From Minisyncoccota bacterium (GTDB lineage Bacteria; Patescibacteriota; Minisyncoccia; UBA6257; HR35), in contig JAPYWP010000031.1 in assembly GCA_028276315.1 (NCBI GenBank), positions 1 through 7,019 of the forward strand: 7,019 bases of DNA. The letters run 5' to 3'. Position 1 is the first letter of the stretch. Each line of letters starts with the position of its first letter. A model generated the notes under the pieces. The model did not search any database, was not told the DNA's origin, and saw only the letters and a program-made list of their open reading frames with translations. This document shows positions 5,556 to 7,019 of this stretch, piece by piece. The position numbers were made by a program, and so were the translations under genes.

Positions 5556-6383
5556 TTAAAATTCTTCAGTTAACTCTTCTTTTAAGACAATTTCAGGATT
5601 CTTAACAGCGTTTTGCAAGTTCTCAATAATTGAATCAAATAAGTTATCAAATTCTGTTGGCAATCTTTTTCTTTTATAAGGATTTGCATAAGAAATTATT
5701 TGATGATAAACATAAGGATGCCATTTGCCTAATTCTTTTATTTTTTGGGAAATTTCTTTAACCAAATTATAAGCAAACAAAACTTTCTCCGCTCTTTTTT
5801 CTCTTATTTTAATTGCAGAACTTAGTTTTTCATCAAGAAAAAGATCGCATTTTTTTAATACTGATTCAAAAGCACTACCAGAAAGTTTTTCTTGTTTTTC
5901 ATAACCAAGACCTAAAGTAACATAATAAACTTGCTCAATTGAATCTATTATTTCTGGATCTGATTCTAAAATGTCCGGATTATTTTCAAGATATTGTCTA
6001 TAAATATTTAAAGCAACGTAAGATTTTTCTCTAATATTAAGTTCTTTTTCAATATTAAGATTCATCATTAGTTGAGCTATCTTTTCTGGCACTACAATTA
6101 CTGGAACTTCTCTTATTCCAAGTTCTTTTGCGGCTAAAAATCTATGCTGACCATCAATAATCATAAAACCATCTTTTTTTTCGGTAACAATTAAAGGAAC
6201 CAAAAAACCAACTCTTTCAATTGAGCTTACTAAATGTTTCACATGATAAGAGCTTGGTTTTCTTTGATGTTTAACTATAGTTAAATCTTCAATAGGTACA
6301 ATTTTAAACTTTAAATCTTGATTTAAATATGGATCATTGAAATTAAGCTCTTTTTCTAATTTTTTAGTTTTCTTTCTTGCCAT
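5556..6383 (-). CDS. ParB/Srx-fold N-terminal domain protein
   Basis: A 275-residue protein whose residues 25-118 match the ParB N-terminal domain. Visible are FKIVPIEDL (26-34), the SIERVGFLVPLIV segment (54-66), the nucleotide-binding box DGQHRFLAAKELGI (77-90; GERR-x-RA in classical ParB) and NLNIEKELNIREKS (108-121), which resembles the third ParB box (ENIQR...). The remaining 150 residues are helical and highly charged; I see no convincing helix-turn-helix for parS binding and no partner ParA gene. It is therefore unlikely to be the chromosomal partition ParB, and its ligand is unknown. Relatives of this fold include CTP-binding regulators and nuclease-like proteins. A -10 box at 6392-6397 lies 8 nt before the ATG. 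The gene diverges from yjbQ and ends 3 bp from repeat block A. Its neighbours give no pathway. Confidence 0.8.
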   Translation of the reverse strand: MARKKTKKLEKELNFNDPYLNQDLKFKIVPIEDLTIVKHQRKPSSYHVKHLVSSIERVGFLVPLIVTEKKDGFMIIDGQHRFLAAKELGIREVPVIVVPEKIAQLMMNLNIEKELNIREKSYVALNIYRQYLENNPDILESDPEIIDSIEQVYYVTLGLGYEKQEKLSGSAFESVLKKCDLFLDEKLSSAIKIREKRAEKVLFAYNLVKEISQKIKELGKWHPYVYHQIISYANPYKRKRLPTEFDNLFDSIIENLQNAVKNPEIVLKEELTEEF

Positions 6384-6387
6384 ATTA

Positions 6388-6397
6388 TATAATTATA
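6388..6397. promoter_or_regulatory. Palindromic divergent -10 element for the parB-like and yjbQ genes
   Basis: TATAATTATA is a perfect palindrome holding TATAAT on the plus strand (6388-6393, 9 nt before the yjbQ ATG) and TATAAT on the minus strand (6397-6392, 8 nt before the ParB-like ATG). The whole gap between the two start codons is 19 bp, so both messages should have almost no leader and each -35 region would lie in the other gene's coding sequence. Simultaneous use of both looks sterically impossible. Confidence 0.55.
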
Positions 6398-6402
6398 AAA
6401 AA

Positions 6403-6816
6403 ATGATAATAAAAATCAAGACTCAAAAAAATAAAGAAATCGTTGATATAACAGAAAAAATAAATGAAATTTTAAAAAAACAAAAAATAGATTCTGGATT
6501 AATCTTTATTTTTGCTCTACACACTACCTGCGCTATAACTACTGCAGATTTAGATCCTGGTACTGATTTAGATTATTTAGATGCTATAAATGCTATGATT
6601 CCTAAACTAAAGTATCGCCACCCCCATGATCCGTCTCATGTTGGTGATCATATAATGTCATCAATCATTGGTACTTCTTTAATTTTACCTTTTGAAGATA
6701 AAAATTTAATTTTAGGAACTTGGCAAAGAGTTATTTTAGTAGAACTCGATGGCCCAAGAGAAAGAAAAATTTTTGTAAAAATAATTAACGTTACCGCGGA
6801 TGAACGCGGATTATAA
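6403..6816 (+). CDS. yjbQ: YjbQ/UPF0047 family protein
   Basis: A 137-residue protein of the usual length for the YjbQ (UPF0047) family. Diagnostic segments are LHTTCAITT (39-47), the His/Asp-rich HPHDPSHVGDHIMSSIIG (73-90), SLILPF (92-97), LGTWQRVILVELDGPRERK (104-122). The family's conserved His residues are thought to form a metal or ligand site. Some members have been reported with weak thiamin phosphate synthase activity, but the true role is unsettled. I chose ATG at 6403: an upstream in-frame start at 6337 would add 22 residues antisense to the ParB-like gene, and TATAAT lies 9 nt before 6403. The last residues, about VTADERGL, are encoded by the first units of repeat block B, so the repeat provides the stop codon and a short extra tail. 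Confidence 0.9.
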   Translation: MIIKIKTQKNKEIVDITEKINEILKKQKIDSGLIFIFALHTTCAITTADLDPGTDLDYLDAINAMIPKLKYRHPHDPSHVGDHIMSSIIGTSLILPFEDKNLILGTWQRVILVELDGPRERKIFVKIINVTADERGL

Positions 6817-6977
6817 CGCGGATGAACGCGGTACCACGGATTTATGCGGATATTGGAACGGATTCATTCGGATTAAATAATTAAATATCTGCATTTAATC
6901 TGTTCTTAATCCGAATTAATCCGTCGTTATCCGTTTCGAATCCGAATCTATCCGTGGTAGGCGGATTAACGCGGATA
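6791..6977. repeat. Repeat block B: inverted copy of block A
   Basis: GGAT starts at 6798, 6808, 6820, 6838, 6848, 6860 and 6870 on the plus strand, followed by ATCC-type units at 6898 (ATCT), 6909, 6919, 6929, 6940 and 6950, then GGAT again at 6963 and 6973. Positions 6815-6900 are the exact reverse complement of 5450-5535; homology continues to about 6955 with three mismatches in the next 30 bp and one 12-base gap. The block begins inside the last codons of yjbQ and could form a hairpin that ends its transcription. Nothing recognisable follows in 6978-7019. Confidence 0.88.
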
Positions 6978-7019
6978 AAAAATTCGTATTGTTTCATTTC
7001 AAGTTCTTATAGGTTCGCG

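Noticed and set aside
6337..6402. Upstream in-frame start adding 22 residues to YjbQ
   Set aside because: These codons are antisense to the start of the ParB-like gene, are absent from the family, and lie upstream of the likely -10 box.
5374..6977. Insertion sequence with terminal inverted repeats
   Set aside because: The enclosed genes are a ParB-N-domain protein and YjbQ, neither a transposase, and similar repeat blocks occur beside other genes, so only an unproven cassette is reported as a finding.
6978..7019. Start of another gene or an RNA gene at the right edge
   Set aside because: Too short; no start codon with context, cloverleaf or conserved motif is visible.

Overview
The window is AT-rich, gene-dense DNA with all complete genes ending in TAA, very weak or absent Shine-Dalgarno sequences, and -10 boxes (TATAAT) sitting almost on the start codons. 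It carries a stand-alone N-terminal half of transketolase, a short endonuclease III, a RelE-type toxin-antitoxin pair and membrane/secreted proteins of unknown function. This mix, plus conspicuous degenerate intergenic repeats, suggests a bacterium of the Candidate Phyla Radiation (Patescibacteria, perhaps Parcubacteria-like). That placement is inference from gene style and not from a marker gene.

Layout, left to right. 1-1099 (minus): 3'-truncated gene for a secreted protein with two ~170-residue tandem domains; its start overlaps the end of the next gene by 20 bp. 1080-2750 (minus): 556-residue membrane-anchored protein with a long Asn/Thr/Ser/Glu linker. 2751-2953: promoter, a CGAAT-type repeat block and an 18-bp palindrome. 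2954-3430 (minus): RelE-like toxin and its upstream antitoxin. 3431-3742: antitoxin promoter and a block of ACACGAA/ACACTAAA repeats that folds back on itself. 3743-4606 (minus): transketolase N-terminal subunit. 4607-4713: a short GGATGAAC-type repeat block. 4714-5349 (minus): endonuclease III-like gene. 5350-5555: repeat block A. 5556-6383 (minus) and 6403-6816 (plus): a divergent pair, a ParB-N-domain protein and a YjbQ/UPF0047 protein, sharing a 19-bp promoter gap. 6791-6977: repeat block B, an inverted copy of block A. 6978-7019: nothing recognisable.

The most unusual content is the repeats. Three motif families (GGAT, CGAAT, ACAC[G/T]AA) share a spacing close to one DNA helical turn. 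Blocks A and B contain an 86-bp perfect inverted repeat that brackets the parB-like/yjbQ pair. Two of the families also occur as exact 14- to 17-mers inside the coding sequence of the 556-residue protein, where they build its low-complexity linker in frame; the GGAT family supplies the last codons of yjbQ. No transposase, reverse transcriptase, tRNA, rRNA or CRISPR array is visible.

Functionally, the two leftmost genes look like one cell-surface operon. The toxin-antitoxin pair is self-contained. The transketolase half belongs to non-oxidative pentose phosphate metabolism but lacks its partner here. The endonuclease serves base excision repair. The ParB-like and YjbQ proteins have no assigned pathway from this context.
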